Notes: generated by a model not told the origin, from the sequence alone. A DNA stretch of 64,000 nt from Streptomyces sp. NBC_00306 (GCF_036169555.1 NZ_CP108032.1:2170001-2234000), one strand, 5' to 3'; positions 46,595 through 57,085 are shown, numbered from the stretch's first letter. Program-made: numbers and translations.

Positions 46595-47656
46595 ATGGCG
46601 CCCCGCCTCAGGACCGTCGCCCTCGTCGCCGGCGCGGCGCTGCTCACCCGGCGGGCCCTGCGCCGCCGGATCGGGACCTCGCCGCTGTGGCCGCTGCCCG
46701 CCCTGGAGGAGCCGGTGTCAGGACGCGGACGCGGCGCCACGGCGACCCGGCGCGCGCTGGTCACCGAACGGACCTCCCCCGCCGAGGGTGTGGTCCGACT
46801 GCGGCTGGAGGGCACGGATCTGCCGCCCTGGGAGCCCGGCGCCCACCTCGATCTGGTGCTGCCGTCCGGCCTGGTGCGCCAGTACTCGCTCTGCGGCGAC
46901 CCGGCCGAGTCCGGCACCTACACGGTGGCCGCGCGACTGATCGAGGACGGCCGGGGCGGTTCGCGCGAGGTGCACGAGCAGCTCCACGAGGGCACTGAGA
47001 TCGAGATCCGCGGGCCCCGCAACCGGTTCGCCCTGGTCCGCTCCGCCGCCTATCTCTTCGTGGCGGGCGGTATCGGCATCACGCCCGTACTGCCGATGCT
47101 GCGGGCCGCCGAGGCCGCGGGCGCCGACTGGCGGCTGGTGTACTGCGGCCGCTCCCGCGCCTCGATGCCGTTCCTCGACGAGATCGAGAAGCTGGGCGCG
47201 GACGGCGGCCGGGTCACGGTCGTCGCCGAGGACGAATCCGGGCTGCCGGACCTCGCGTTCCTCGCCGGCACCCCGGAGGAGACCGCGGTGTACTGCTGCG
47301 GCCCCGACGGCCTCATGGACGCGGTCACCCGACTGCTCCCGGAGGGCAGGAGGCCGCATCTGGAGAGGTTCGCACCGGGAGCGCAGGAGGGCGGCGGGCC
47401 CTTCGAGGTCGAACTCCGCCGTACGGGACGGACCGTTCGGGTAGCCGAGGGCCAGTCGGTGCTGGCGGCGGTCCGCGCCGAGGTGCGGGACGTCTCGTAC
47501 TCCTGCGAGCAGGGCTTCTGCGGCACCTGTCAACAGCGGGTCCTGGCGGGCGAGATCGATCACCGCGACGAACTGCTGACCGATGGCGAGCGGGAGGACT
47601 CGATGCTCATCTGCGTCTCGCGCTGTCACGGCGGACGGCTGGTGCTCGACCTGTAG
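46595..47656 (+). CDS. Ferredoxin-NAD(P)H oxidoreductase, phthalate dioxygenase reductase type
   Basis: A 353-residue electron-transfer protein. A hydrophobic N-terminus (about 8-25) may anchor it. The FMN/FAD domain has HLDLVLPSGLVRQYSLCGDP; the NAD domain has FVAGGIGITPVLPMLRAA and YCCGPDGLMDAV. A C-terminal plant-type [2Fe-2S] domain has SCEQGFCGTCQQRVLAG and a final Cys in LICVSRC. It passes electrons from NAD(P)H to the upstream diiron protein. One base separates the genes. A TetR gene follows 36 bp later. Confidence 0.92.
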   Translation: MAPRLRTVALVAGAALLTRRALRRRIGTSPLWPLPALEEPVSGRGRGATATRRALVTERTSPAEGVVRLRLEGTDLPPWEPGAHLDLVLPSGLVRQYSLCGDPAESGTYTVAARLIEDGRGGSREVHEQLHEGTEIEIRGPRNRFALVRSAAYLFVAGGIGITPVLPMLRAAEAAGADWRLVYCGRSRASMPFLDEIEKLGADGGRVTVVAEDESGLPDLAFLAGTPEETAVYCCGPDGLMDAVTRLLPEGRRPHLERFAPGAQEGGGPFEVELRRTGRTVRVAEGQSVLAAVRAEVRDVSYSCEQGFCGTCQQRVLAGEIDHRDELLTDGEREDSMLICVSRCHGGRLVLDL

Positions 47657-47692
47657 AACAGGCGCACGGAGTGCAGTCGGTAGGCTGTCGGC

Positions 47693-48418
47693 ATGACGAC
47701 CGGGGTACGCCGCAGGATGGGCGTCGAGGAGCGCAGGCAGCAGCTGATCGGTGTGGCGCTGGAGCTCTTCAGCGCCCGCTCCCCCGATGAGGTGTCGATC
47801 GACGAGATAGCCGCGGCCGCGGGTATCTCGCGGCCTCTCGTCTACCACTACTTCCCCGGCAAGCAGAGCCTGTACGAGGCCGCGCTGCGTCGCGCGGCCG
47901 ACGAGTTGGCCGGCCGGTTCGTGGAACCGCACGAGGGGCCGCTCGGCGCGCGGCTGCTGCGGGTGATGCGCCGGTACTTCGACTTCGTCGAGGAGCACGG
48001 GCCGGGCTTCTCCGCGCTGATGCGCGGTGGTCCGGCCGTCGGGTCGACCACCACCAACGCGATGATCGACGAGGTGCGGCAGGCCGCGTACGAGCAGATC
48101 CTCGCGCACCTCGGGGTCCGTCGCCCGCCCGCGCGGCTCGCGTTGGTCGTCCGCTCCTGGGTGTCTCTCGCGGAGTCGACGGCGCTGATCTGGCTGGACG
48201 GGCGCCGGATTCCGCGCACGGAGCTGGAGTTGCAGCTCGTGCACGACTTCGCGGCGCTGTGCGCGGTGAGCGCGGCCTACGACGAGGAGATGGCCGGCAT
48301 CCTGATCGGCGTCCTGACGGACGAACCCGCCGAGGGACCCTTCGGTGATCTGGTCGGCCGGCTCATGACACTGGCGCCCGCGCTCGTCGGCACGGTGCCG
48401 TCCCAGCGCCGGCCGTAG
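47693..48418 (+). CDS. TetR family regulator
   Basis: A 241-residue repressor. The N-terminal helix-turn-helix (about 12-60) reads ERRQQLIGVALELFSARSPDEVSIDEIAAAAGISRPLVYHYFPGKQSLYEA. To stay within limits the key run is IAAAAGISRPLVYHYF. The C-terminal helical domain binds an unknown ligand. It is the last gene of the diiron/reductase operon and likely represses it through the palindrome at 45691-45706. The start is the ATG at 47693. Confidence 0.9.
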   Translation: MTTGVRRRMGVEERRQQLIGVALELFSARSPDEVSIDEIAAAAGISRPLVYHYFPGKQSLYEAALRRAADELAGRFVEPHEGPLGARLLRVMRRYFDFVEEHGPGFSALMRGGPAVGSTTTNAMIDEVRQAAYEQILAHLGVRRPPARLALVVRSWVSLAESTALIWLDGRRIPRTELELQLVHDFAALCAVSAAYDEEMAGILIGVLTDEPAEGPFGDLVGRLMTLAPALVGTVPSQRRP

Positions 48419-48433
48419 GACGACACCGGACGC

Positions 48434-48470
48434 CCACGGCCCCCAGCCCTGGTCCGGGGGGGGGCCGTGG
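48434..48470. terminator. Terminator between convergent genes
   Basis: CCCACGGCCCCC pairs with GGGGGCCGTGG across a short loop, in the gap between the TetR and phosphatase stops. A nine-base G run lies in the 3' arm, a site of likely sequencing or replication slippage. Confidence 0.65.
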
Positions 48471-48478
48471 GGCCGTGG

Positions 48479-50074
48479 TCAGAGCCCGGTCATCCGCAGG
48501 GCCAGCAGCGCCACATCGTCCTCACGGGTGCCGAAGCGGTCGAGCAGGGAGTCGCACAGCGCCTCGACACCCGGCGGCGCCTGGCGGGCCGCGTGGCGCA
48601 GCCGGTCCATCGAGACCGCCAGATCGGTTCCCCGGGTCTCGATCAGACCGTCGGTGACCATCAACAGCCGCTCGCTGCGGGCGAGCCGGACCTCAGCCGG
48701 CCGAGGGCGCCCCAGCCCCAGGCCGAGGAGCGGGCCCGACACCTCCGCGTAGCGGGCTCCTCCGGTGCCGTCGACGATCAGCGGGCGGATGTGACCGCCG
48801 TTGGCGATACGGGTGCGTCCGGTGGCCGGGTCGATCAGGGCGAGGCAGACCGTCGCCGTCGCCTCCGGGTGGTAGCGCTGGAGCATACGGTCGAGCCGGT
48901 GGAGCAGGACGGCCGGATCGGTCTCGTCGGTGGCGTACGCCCGCAGCGCGTGGCGCAGTTCGACCATCACGGTGGCCGCGTCGAGGGAGTGGCCGACGAC
49001 GTCGCCGACACCGACGAGCAGGCCGTCGGCGGTGGCCAGGGCCACGTAGAAGTCGCCGCCGATCTCGGCGTTGCGCGAGGCGGGGACATAGCGCAGGGCC
49101 AGCTCCGCGCCCGGCAGGGCGGGCGGCTGCTGGGGCAGGAAACTGCGCTGGAGGGTGAGGGCGACATGGCGTTCCTCGGCCGCGGTGCGCAGCGTACGGG
49201 CCGTGAGGGCGGTGGTGTGCGCGAGCCGTCGCAGCAGCAGTGTGGTGTGCGGGTCGCGCCGGGGGCCGAGCGGGTACGCCAGGCAGACCGGCGGCTGGTC
49301 GGGGCCGCTGCGGGCGAGCAGCAGGGCCGCGCCGCCGGGGGGTTCGGGGCGGAAGAAGCCGGGGGGCCACAGCGGTGGCGGTAGGACGAGGGGCTGTACG
49401 CCGGTGCGGCCCTCCGTGCACCGCTCCATCAGCCGGGCCACCACCGCGCGTTCCTCGACGCCGGGCAGGCTTCCGTACCGCAGGGGGCTGCCCGCGTGCA
49501 GGGTCTCGTCGACCCCGAACACGAAGGCCGCCGCGGGGCCGCCGGTGAGCGAGCCGACCGCGCCGGCGGCGAGGTCGGCCAGCTCCTGCGGGCCGTGCGC
49601 ACAGTGCAGTTCGGTGGTGACGGCGGCCAGCCGGTTCAGCCGGTCCGCCTGGGCCTCGGCGTCGTGCAGGGAACGGGCGCCGCGCAGGGCGGCGCGGACG
49701 ACGGCCTCGATCTCCTCGGGCTCGACGGGGATCGTGAGATAGGCCTCGGCGCCGGAGTCGAGACCGCGGGTGCGGTCGCGCGGAGTGACGGCCGCGGCGC
49801 TGAAGTGCACCACCGGAATGGCGGCGATCTCCGGATGGGCCTTGATACGGCGGCAGAGCTCGAACCCGCTCATGTCCGGCAGCCCGACATCGACCAGTGC
49901 CGCGTCCGGCAACGCACCTGATCTGAGCCGGGCATCCAGCTCGATCAGGGCGTCGCCGGCACACGCGGACGGCACGACCAGGTGTCCCGCTCGGCGCAGT
50001 ACGGCACCCATGGCATAGCGGTTGGCCTCGAGGTCGTCGACGACCAGGACCGTGGTGCCGTCCGCTTCGTTCAT
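48479..50074 (-). CDS. Response-regulator/GAF/PP2C (SpoIIE-type) serine phosphatase
   Basis: A 531-residue signalling protein. The receiver domain (about 8-125) has VLVVDDLEANRYAM and a phosphoacceptor Asp in ALVDVGLPDMSG. A GAF-like domain follows (about 145-300). The PP2C/SpoIIE phosphatase (about 320-530) has EIGGDFYVALA, GVGDVVGHSLDAA, ANGGHIRPLI, TDGLIETRG and REDDVALLALR, with all metal Asp residues present. It would dephosphorylate an anti-anti-sigma factor under phosphorelay control. The start is the ATG at 50074. No partner kinase is adjacent. Confidence 0.93.
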   Translation of the reverse strand: MNEADGTTVLVVDDLEANRYAMGAVLRRAGHLVVPSACAGDALIELDARLRSGALPDAALVDVGLPDMSGFELCRRIKAHPEIAAIPVVHFSAAAVTPRDRTRGLDSGAEAYLTIPVEPEEIEAVVRAALRGARSLHDAEAQADRLNRLAAVTTELHCAHGPQELADLAAGAVGSLTGGPAAAFVFGVDETLHAGSPLRYGSLPGVEERAVVARLMERCTEGRTGVQPLVLPPPLWPPGFFRPEPPGGAALLLARSGPDQPPVCLAYPLGPRRDPHTTLLLRRLAHTTALTARTLRTAAEERHVALTLQRSFLPQQPPALPGAELALRYVPASRNAEIGGDFYVALATADGLLVGVGDVVGHSLDAATVMVELRHALRAYATDETDPAVLLHRLDRMLQRYHPEATATVCLALIDPATGRTRIANGGHIRPLIVDGTGGARYAEVSGPLLGLGLGRPRPAEVRLARSERLLMVTDGLIETRGTDLAVSMDRLRHAARQAPPGVEALCDSLLDRFGTREDDVALLALRMTGL

Positions 50075-50143
50075 CGTGCGCTCCCGTCGAACCGGGGAGA
50101 TGGTGCCTCTCCGTAGTCGGTCCACTACGCTAGCGCGATCGGC

Positions 50144-53100
50144 TCAGCTCCGGGTGAAGACGGCGACTGTTCGCCCGGGTACCGAGAAGGTGCCCGAACT
50201 CCTTTCGTAGGAGGAGGTCTTGGTCACGGCGTCGGTGCCGGTCGCCTGGACGGGGTGCAGGGCGTACGGGGCACCGGTCAGGGCCTCGATCCGCTGGGTC
50301 CTGCGCTGCGGGGTGGAGTTGAAGACCACGACCAGGTCACCGGCCCGCATGGTGATCACACCCGGTGTCTCGTCCGTGCCGGACAGCGGGAAGGAGACCG
50401 CGGACTGGACCTGCTCGGCGGTGCCGAGACCGAACGCCTTCTCGGTGGTGCGGATGGTGAGCAGATCGCGGTAGGCGGCCGACGCTCCCGTGATCTGCGG
50501 GCAGCCCACCGTGAGAGCGGGGGCGGTCAGCAGCGGTTTCGCGTAGGGCCACTTGGGCCGGTTGTCGGCCGCGGGCGGCAGTCCGCGGCCGAAGCCGTTG
50601 CCGTCCCGGCAGTCCCAGTGGATGGCGTTGAACCAGTCGCCGCTGTCGTAGGAGTTGCGGTCCAGCGACTTGGAGCGCAGCAGGTCCGTGCCCGCCTGGG
50701 AGAGCGCGGGGCCCTGGGAGAGTGCCGCCGTGGCCATCGCCAGCACCTGCATGCGCGCCCGGTCACCGGGTGAGGTGGTGGCGGGGAGCTTGAAGGCGAG
50801 GGCGTCGTACAGCGATTCGTTGTCGTGGGCGTCGGCGTAGGCCAGTGCGTCGCCGGGGGCGGCCGCGTACCCGGCGGGGGCGCCGTTGTAGTCGACCTCG
50901 GAACCCTTGACGCTGCGGCCCGCGGTGTCGGTGAAGGTGTACCCGGCGAGGTTGCCGGTGAGCCCGACCTTGATCAGGTCCTGGTAGTGGAGCAGCCGGG
51001 CCTTCTGCTGGGCCTCGGTGCCGTTGGCGGGCGAGGAGTTGGGGTCGGTGAACAGTCCGGAGGCGAAGCCCTGCACACCCGGGTCCTCGTCGAACGGTCC
51101 GCCGCCGCGGACCGCGTCACGGGCCCGGTCGGAGAAGGTCGCGATGCCGGTACCGGCCATGTTCTTCTGCGTCGCCTGCACGAACCGGGCGTCGTCGGCG
51201 ATCTCGCCGAAGTTCCAGCCCTCGCCGTACAGGACGATCTTCTTGCCGTCCACGCCGTCCCGTGCGGGGGTGAGGGCGTCGAGCGCCTTGCGGACGGCCA
51301 GGATGTTGGCCTTCGGGTGGTGTCCCATCAGGTCGAAGCGGAAGCCGTCGACCTTGTACTCCTTCGCCCAGGTGACGACGGAGTCCACCACGAGCTTGCC
51401 CATCATGGCGTTCTCGGGCGCGGTGTTGGCGCAGCAGGTGGAGGTGGCCACGGTGCCGTCCGCCAGCAGGCGCTGGTAGTAGCCGGGCACGATCCTGTCG
51501 AGTACGGACTTGTCGGCCTGGCCGCTCGCCACGGTGTGGTTGTAGACGACGTCCATGACCGTGCGCAGCCCGGTCCCGTTGAGGGCCTGGACCATCTTCC
51601 GGAACTCGACCGTGCGGCGGGTGCCTTCGGGATCGGAGGCGTACGAGCCCTCCGGCACGGTGTAGTGCAGCGGGTCGTAGCCCCAGTTGTAGGCGTCCTT
51701 GGCGGCCGCCGCGGCGACGCAGGCCTGCTGCTCCTCCGAGTCGGGGGCGTAGACCGAGAGGTCGCAGCCGGGCTTCGTCCGGTCGGCCCTGCGCTCGGGG
51801 ATCGTGCCGATGTCGAAGGCGGGCAGGAGGTGGACATAGGACGTACCGCTCGCGGCGAGGGACGACAGGTGCTTCATCCCGGCCGATGCGCGGTCGGTGA
51901 AGGCGAGGTACTCGCCCGGGTGTTGCGAGGTGCGGTCCGCGACCGAGAAGTCACGGATGTGCAGTTCCTGGATCTGCGCATTGCGCAGCGGCACCGCCGC
52001 GGGCTTCCTCAGGGTGCGCCAGCCGGCCGGGGCGAGCTTCGGGTCGGCGAGGTCGACGAGGAGGCTGCGGGCGGAGTCGGTGGTCAGGGCGGTGGAGTAC
52101 GGGTCGGTGACCTTGTTGGTCACCAGTTTCCGGACGCTGGGCGCCCAGACGGTGACGGCGTACCGGTAGGGCTTGCCGGTCCAGGACTTCTTGCCGGTGA
52201 CCGACCAGACGCCCGACGAGTCGTCCCGTCGCATCGGGACGCTCGTGCCGTCGAGTTCGAGGGAGACGGAGCGCGCGGTCGGCGCCCAGAGGGACAGGGA
52301 GGGGGTTCCGTGGCGGAAGACCGGTCCGAGGGCGGCCTTGGTGGCCGCGGGCGCGTACAGGTCGTCGAGGATTCCCGCGGTCTGCACACCGGTGGCGGCC
52401 AGCAGCGCTCCCCCGGCGGCCCGCTGGGTCGCGATGACCTGACCGCGCAGGGCGCCGCGCACACGGTCCCGGTCGCGCGGGTCGACCGTGAAGGCCGGAT
52501 AGTCCTTGAGGTGGGGGTACTTGGCCTTCTGCGCATCGGTGAGCGCGGCTGTGCCGAGCCGCAGCCAGCGGCCCTCGTCGCTCAGCGCGCCGTCGACGAC
52601 GGAGATGCCGCCCTTCTCGGCGTAGACGAGCTGCTGGCTGGTCGCCTCGGTCGCCTTCACCTTCCAGACGACGGTGTTCCGGTCGATCCACTGCGCCTCG
52701 GACGTCCCGAGGTCGAGCGAGGGCGCTCCGCCGGTCTGCGGGAGGAGGTACTTCGGCTGTCCGGCGAGCAGCCGGACCTCGTTGCCGTACGTCGCCAGGT
52801 CCAGCGACTGGTCGGTGGGCAGGTCCTTCTGGTCGCCCTTGTGGAGGATGTAGCTGAGTGAGCCGGCACCGGCGGCGAGCGGCACCTCGAAGGTCGCTCC
52901 GTAGGCGTCCGTGCGCACGGGCTGGAGGGGCTTGGACCAGTCGGTGGGGTTCGCGGCACCGGCCCAGGTGTGCAGACCCCAGCCGTCGTAGTCGCCGTCC
53001 GGACGGTGGTAGTGCAGGACGGCCTTCGTCTTGTCCTGCGGCGGGTACGCGCCGTCGGGGGCGCGGTCCGTCTGGGCGTCCTTGCCCTGGGCGATCCACA

Positions 53101-55468
53101 CCTCGCCGGTGCGGGCCAGGTCGACCGTGCGCTGCGGGCCGTCCGCCGTGCCGTTCTTCTCCACGGTGTACGGGAGCGTCGAAGTGTCGTCGTCGAGCGT
53201 GATCCAGGCGAACGCTCCGTAGGCGTCGCGGCCGGTGAACGCGGCGGTGGTGGAGCCGGACTTCAGCTGCCAGCCGTCGTAGTCGCCGTCGGGCCGCTGG
53301 TAGTGGACGACCACGTGGTCACGGTCCACCGCTCCGGGCTTCTCGGGCGGCGGCGCCTGGCCGGCGGTCGTCGAGGCGAGCGCGCTCGCGGTGCGGCCCG
53401 CGGCGTCCACCACAACCGCCTTGTAGCGCAGGGGCGTTCCGGCGGGCACGGTGGTGCCGATGTGCTGGGTGACCTTGTAGGGGGCGTGGTCGGCGGTGCC
53501 GAGGGTGCGCCACGGGCCGTTGCCGACCTGCGCGGCGAAGACGACGCGGGCGAGCTGCCCGCCGTCGGCGTCGGCGGCGATCTCGACGGTGCCGGTGGCC
53601 CCGGCGGCCGGTGCCTTCAGGCTGATCACGGGCTTCGCGGCGGGCGCGGGCTGCGGCGCCCCGGCCCGGAGCACGACGGACGACAGCGCGGGCACGGTGA
53701 CGGTGACCTTGCGGGCCGCGTCGCTGCGGGTGGTGGCGGTGCTGCCGTAGATCCCGCGGAAGGCGGTGTCCGCCGAGCCGGTGGTCACCTCGACCGTCTT
53801 GGGCGCCGTGCCGTTGTTGACCGCGACCAGGTACTCCGTCTTCCGCCGGGTGTCGGTACGGGAGAAGGCGTACACGGAACCCTCGGCATAGCGCTGCTGC
53901 TGGACGCCGTCCCGCAGCGCCGGGTGGGCCGTGGTCAGCCGGGAGAGCGCGGCGATCGAGCGGTAGAGCGGGTGCCCGGAGTCGTAGGCGTCCGAGGCGT
54001 GCGTACGGTCCGTGCCGAGCTGGTCGTCGTCCAGGTAGTCGGGGGTCCTGGAGGCGAAGAGCGTCTGGCGGGCGTCCTTGTCGCCGCCGGCTCCGGTGAA
54101 GCCCTGCTCGTCGCCGTAGTAGATCACCGGGTTGCCCCGGGAGAGGAACATCAGCTCGTTGGAGAGCCGGGCCCGGCCGAGCAGTTCGGCGTCGTCCGCC
54201 GTCGGGTTGTCCTGCTTCAGGAACGTCCCGATACGGCCCATGTCGTGGTTGCCGAGGAAGGTCACCTGCTCATAGGCGTTGGCCTTGTCGGTGGTGTAGC
54301 GGTAGTCGTCGGCGAACACCTTCGCGAGCCGGTCGGCGGGGGCGCCCTGGGAGGCGTAGGCGCGGGCCGCGTCCTGGAAGGGGAAGTCGAGGGTGGCGTC
54401 GAGCCGGCCGCGGGTGACGTACGGCGAGGTGACGGCGGTGTCCGCGGAGAAGACCTCGCCGAACATGAAGAAGTCGTCCCGGCCCTGCTTCGCCGCGTAC
54501 GCGTCGAGCGCGGTCGCCCACCGGGTCCAGAAGTCCATGTCGACGTGTTTGACGGTGTCGATACGGAAGCCGTCGATGTCGAAGTCGCGGACCCACTTCT
54601 GGTAGATCCGCTCCATGCCGGTGACGACCTCGGGCCGCTCGGTCCACAGGTCGTCGAGCCCGGAGAAGTCCCCGTACTCGGAACTCTCGCCCGCGAAGGT
54701 GGAGTCGCCGCGGTTGTGGTACATCGTGGGGTCGTTCAGCCAACTCGGCACCTTGGCCGCGGTGTTGTCGCGAGTGACCGGGGTGTAGGGGAAGGAGTCC
54801 GCGTCCACCGCGGGGACGCCGGCCCGGTCGTCGAAGGGACGGCCGGACGCGTCGAGGTAGGGATACGCGCCCTTGGGGCGGTAGCCGTACTTCTTCTCGG
54901 CGTAGTCGACGGTGTCGGCGGTGTGGTTGGTGATGACGTCGAAGAAGACCTTCATGCCTTTGGCACGGGCCTTGTCGATGAGGGTTTCCAGGTCCTTGTT
55001 GGTCCCGAAGTGCGGGTCGACCTGGGTGAAGTCGGTGATCCAGTACCCGTGGTAGCCGGCGGAGGCGTCCTTGCCGGTGCCCTGGACGGGCCGGTTCTTG
55101 AAGATGGGCGCGAGCCAGATCCCGGTGGTGCCGAGGCCCTTGATGTAGTCGAGCTTCTTCGTCAGGCCCTTGAGGTCACCGCCCTGGTAGAACCCCTTGT
55201 CGGCGGGGTCGTACCCGGTGTCGAGCCGGTCCCCCTGGAGGCCGCCGCGGTCGTTGGCGGGGTCGCCGTTGGCGAACCGGTCGGGCAGCACGAAGTAGAA
55301 CTGCTCGCGGGTCAGGTCGTGCCGGGCCGGTTCGGCGGCGAGCCGGGCGTCGGACGGTGGGCCGGGGGCCTTGGTCTCGGCCGCGACCGGCGCGGCGGGT
55401 ACGAGCGCGGCGCACAGCGCCCCGACGATGCCGACGACGGCTCTGCGCGGTCGTCCGGTTCGGAACAC
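50144..55468 (-). CDS. Secreted bifunctional alpha-amylase/pullulanase
   Basis: A 1774-residue exoenzyme. Signal peptide 1-30 (LVPAAPVAA). Domains in order: a GH13 amylase (about 50-600; D304 in GFRIDTVKH, E338 in FMFGEVF, GNHDMGR); a linker with an Fn3-like part (about 610-720); two tandem pullulanase CBM41 (PUD) modules, HYQRPDGDYDGW and HYHRPDGDYDGW (about 725-930); pullulanase N-terminal/CBM48 parts (about 940-1150); and a GH13_14 pullulanase (about 1200-1720; D1379 in GFRFDLMGHH, YGEGWNFGE, DAHDNES). It cuts alpha-1,4 and alpha-1,6 bonds. The GTG start follows AAGGAG. It is 148 bp after the amylase gene and is probably cotranscribed with it. Confidence 0.95.
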   Translation of the reverse strand: MFRTGRPRRAVVGIVGALCAALVPAAPVAAETKAPGPPSDARLAAEPARHDLTREQFYFVLPDRFANGDPANDRGGLQGDRLDTGYDPADKGFYQGGDLKGLTKKLDYIKGLGTTGIWLAPIFKNRPVQGTGKDASAGYHGYWITDFTQVDPHFGTNKDLETLIDKARAKGMKVFFDVITNHTADTVDYAEKKYGYRPKGAYPYLDASGRPFDDRAGVPAVDADSFPYTPVTRDNTAAKVPSWLNDPTMYHNRGDSTFAGESSEYGDFSGLDDLWTERPEVVTGMERIYQKWVRDFDIDGFRIDTVKHVDMDFWTRWATALDAYAAKQGRDDFFMFGEVFSADTAVTSPYVTRGRLDATLDFPFQDAARAYASQGAPADRLAKVFADDYRYTTDKANAYEQVTFLGNHDMGRIGTFLKQDNPTADDAELLGRARLSNELMFLSRGNPVIYYGDEQGFTGAGGDKDARQTLFASRTPDYLDDDQLGTDRTHASDAYDSGHPLYRSIAALSRLTTAHPALRDGVQQQRYAEGSVYAFSRTDTRRKTEYLVAVNNGTAPKTVEVTTGSADTAFRGIYGSTATTRSDAARKVTVTVPALSSVVLRAGAPQPAPAAKPVISLKAPAAGATGTVEIAADADGGQLARVVFAAQVGNGPWRTLGTADHAPYKVTQHIGTTVPAGTPLRYKAVVVDAAGRTASALASTTAGQAPPPEKPGAVDRDHVVVHYQRPDGDYDGWQLKSGSTTAAFTGRDAYGAFAWITLDDDTSTLPYTVEKNGTADGPQRTVDLARTGEVWIAQGKDAQTDRAPDGAYPPQDKTKAVLHYHRPDGDYDGWGLHTWAGAANPTDWSKPLQPVRTDAYGATFEVPLAAGAGSLSYILHKGDQKDLPTDQSLDLATYGNEVRLLAGQPKYLLPQTGGAPSLDLGTSEAQWIDRNTVVWKVKATEATSQQLVYAEKGGISVVDGALSDEGRWLRLGTAALTDAQKAKYPHLKDYPAFTVDPRDRDRVRGALRGQVIATQRAAGGALLAATGVQTAGILDDLYAPAATKAALGPVFRHGTPSLSLWAPTARSVSLELDGTSVPMRRDDSSGVWSVTGKKSWTGKPYRYAVTVWAPSVRKLVTNKVTDPYSTALTTDSARSLLVDLADPKLAPAGWRTLRKPAAVPLRNAQIQELHIRDFSVADRTSQHPGEYLAFTDRASAGMKHLSSLAASGTSYVHLLPAFDIGTIPERRADRTKPGCDLSVYAPDSEEQQACVAAAAAKDAYNWGYDPLHYTVPEGSYASDPEGTRRTVEFRKMVQALNGTGLRTVMDVVYNHTVASGQADKSVLDRIVPGYYQRLLADGTVATSTCCANTAPENAMMGKLVVDSVVTWAKEYKVDGFRFDLMGHHPKANILAVRKALDALTPARDGVDGKKIVLYGEGWNFGEIADDARFVQATQKNMAGTGIATFSDRARDAVRGGGPFDEDPGVQGFASGLFTDPNSSPANGTEAQQKARLLHYQDLIKVGLTGNLAGYTFTDTAGRSVKGSEVDYNGAPAGYAAAPGDALAYADAHDNESLYDALAFKLPATTSPGDRARMQVLAMATAALSQGPALSQAGTDLLRSKSLDRNSYDSGDWFNAIHWDCRDGNGFGRGLPPAADNRPKWPYAKPLLTAPALTVGCPQITGASAAYRDLLTIRTTEKAFGLGTAEQVQSAVSFPLSGTDETPGVITMRAGDLVVVFNSTPQRRTQRIEALTGAPYALHPVQATGTDAVTKTSSYERSSGTFSVPGRTVAVFTRS

Positions 55469-55616
55469 GGTTGTTCTCCTTGGGTAGTCCTGCGCGCGCG
55501 GTGCGGCCCGGCGGGCGGGCCCGGGATGTGCGGGACCCGCCCGTGGGGACGTGCTGTGCCGACGCGCGGCGAAAGGGATCCGGCTCGGATGCCCGTCGGG
55601 TGCGGCTGTGTGTCTG

Positions 55617-57002
55617 TCAGCCGCAGCTGCGGGCGCCCGTGTGCAGCGCCACCGCGGTGTTGGGGCCGAGCGTCGTCGTGAACTGGCCGGAGCCGTTCAC
55701 CGTGACCGCGCGTCCCGACTGGACGTCGCAGTAACCGCCCGCGGGCAGCGACGTCTGGAACGTCCGGGTCAGCGACCCCGTCTCGTGGTTGATGGCCACA
55801 TACGCCTTCGAACCGCGCCCGAAGGCGATCTGGTCACCGCCGTTGTCCCACCAGTTGCTGACGGCCTGCCCGCGGGCCACGTTGCGGAAGGCGACCATCG
55901 ACCTGATCTCCGGCCAGGCGTGCTGGCACTTCCAGCCGTCCTGCCAGCACGCGTTCACCGTCCCGCCGTTCGGCGGGCCGGCGTCGCGGTCGGAGAACTC
56001 GTAGCCGGAGTGCACGTCCGGGGAGCCGTAGGGCCAGGCCAGCATGAAGACGTTCGCCAGCGTGTAGTCGGCGCCGTTCTTGTAGGTGAGGGTGTCGCCG
56101 CCGCGCTCGGTGTCGTGGTTGTCGACGAAGACCGCCGACTTCCCCGACTCCATGTAGCCCCAGCCCTCGCCGTAGTTCTTCAGATAGGCGAGGTTCTCGG
56201 CTGTGAAGACCCGCTTGAGGTCGCGGGCGTAGCGGAACTCCTGGACGTCGCCGTTGCCGAGGTACTCGCTCGGCGAGACGGCCTCGCCCGCGCCGAAGAT
56301 GGCTTCCTGCTTCCAGTACACGGACGGCTTGCTGAGCCGGGACTTGATGTTCGCGAGGTCCCCCGCCGGCATGTGCTTGGCCGCGTCGATGCGGAAGCCG
56401 TCGACGCCGAGCGAGAGCAGGTCGTTGAGATAGGCCGCGATGCGCCCGCGGACGTAGTCCTCGCCGGTGTCGAGGTCCGCGAGGCCCACCAGCTCACAGT
56501 TCTGGACATTGCCGCGGTCCTGGTAGTTGCTGATGTGCGCACGGCAGTCGTCCATGTCGGCGCCGGACCAGATCCCGGGGTAGGTGTACTTCGTGTACGA
56601 CGAGCCGCCGGTGCCGGTGCCGTCCGCCGACGCCATGTGGTTGATCACCGCGTCGACGACGACCTTGACGCCGGCGGCGTGACACGTGTTCACCATCGCG
56701 GCGAAGGAGGCGCGGTCGCCGAGCCGTCCCGCGATCTTGTAGCTGACGGGCTGGTACGAGGTCCACCACTGGCCGCCCTGGATGTGCTCCTGCGGCGGGG
56801 AGACCTGGACGTAGCCGTAGCCGGCGGGGCCCAGGGTGCCGCTGCACGCGGTGGCGACCGATGCGTACTTCCACTCGAAAAGGACAGCCGTGACGTCCTT
56901 GTCCCCCGGCGGTGCCGCCTGCGCGGTGCCCGCCGGTGCAACCACACTCACCGCCGCACACGCCACCAGGGCGAGTGCCGCGGCCAGAGGTCTGCCGGCC
57001 AT
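55617..57002 (-). CDS. Secreted alpha-amylase (GH13)
   Basis: A 461-residue starch endo-hydrolase. The Sec signal ends at GTAQA-APPG (about residue 29). Catalytic residues are Asp206 (GFRIDAAKH), Glu233 ([10 protein letters not shown]) and Asp297 (FVDNHD); the VVVDAVINH block supplies calcium ligands. It lacks the C-terminal CBM20 starch-binding domain found in many longer Streptomyces amylases. The ATG at 57002 follows GGAGGA. The promoter and MalR-like operators are just upstream, and the pullulanase gene follows. Confidence 0.96.
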   Translation of the reverse strand: MAGRPLAAALALVACAAVSVVAPAGTAQAAPPGDKDVTAVLFEWKYASVATACSGTLGPAGYGYVQVSPPQEHIQGGQWWTSYQPVSYKIAGRLGDRASFAAMVNTCHAAGVKVVVDAVINHMASADGTGTGGSSYTKYTYPGIWSGADMDDCRAHISNYQDRGNVQNCELVGLADLDTGEDYVRGRIAAYLNDLLSLGVDGFRIDAAKHMPAGDLANIKSRLSKPSVYWKQEAIFGAGEAVSPSEYLGNGDVQEFRYARDLKRVFTAENLAYLKNYGEGWGYMESGKSAVFVDNHDTERGGDTLTYKNGADYTLANVFMLAWPYGSPDVHSGYEFSDRDAGPPNGGTVNACWQDGWKCQHAWPEIRSMVAFRNVARGQAVSNWWDNGGDQIAFGRGSKAYVAINHETGSLTRTFQTSLPAGGYCDVQSGRAVTVNGSGQFTTTLGPNTAVALHTGARSCG

Positions 57003-57085
57003 TGTTCCTCCTGCATGGGGGGAGGTGCGGGTGACGGAGAAGCCTTGTCCGGCAACGCGCCGTGCCCGTAAGGCCTGTGAGGGTT

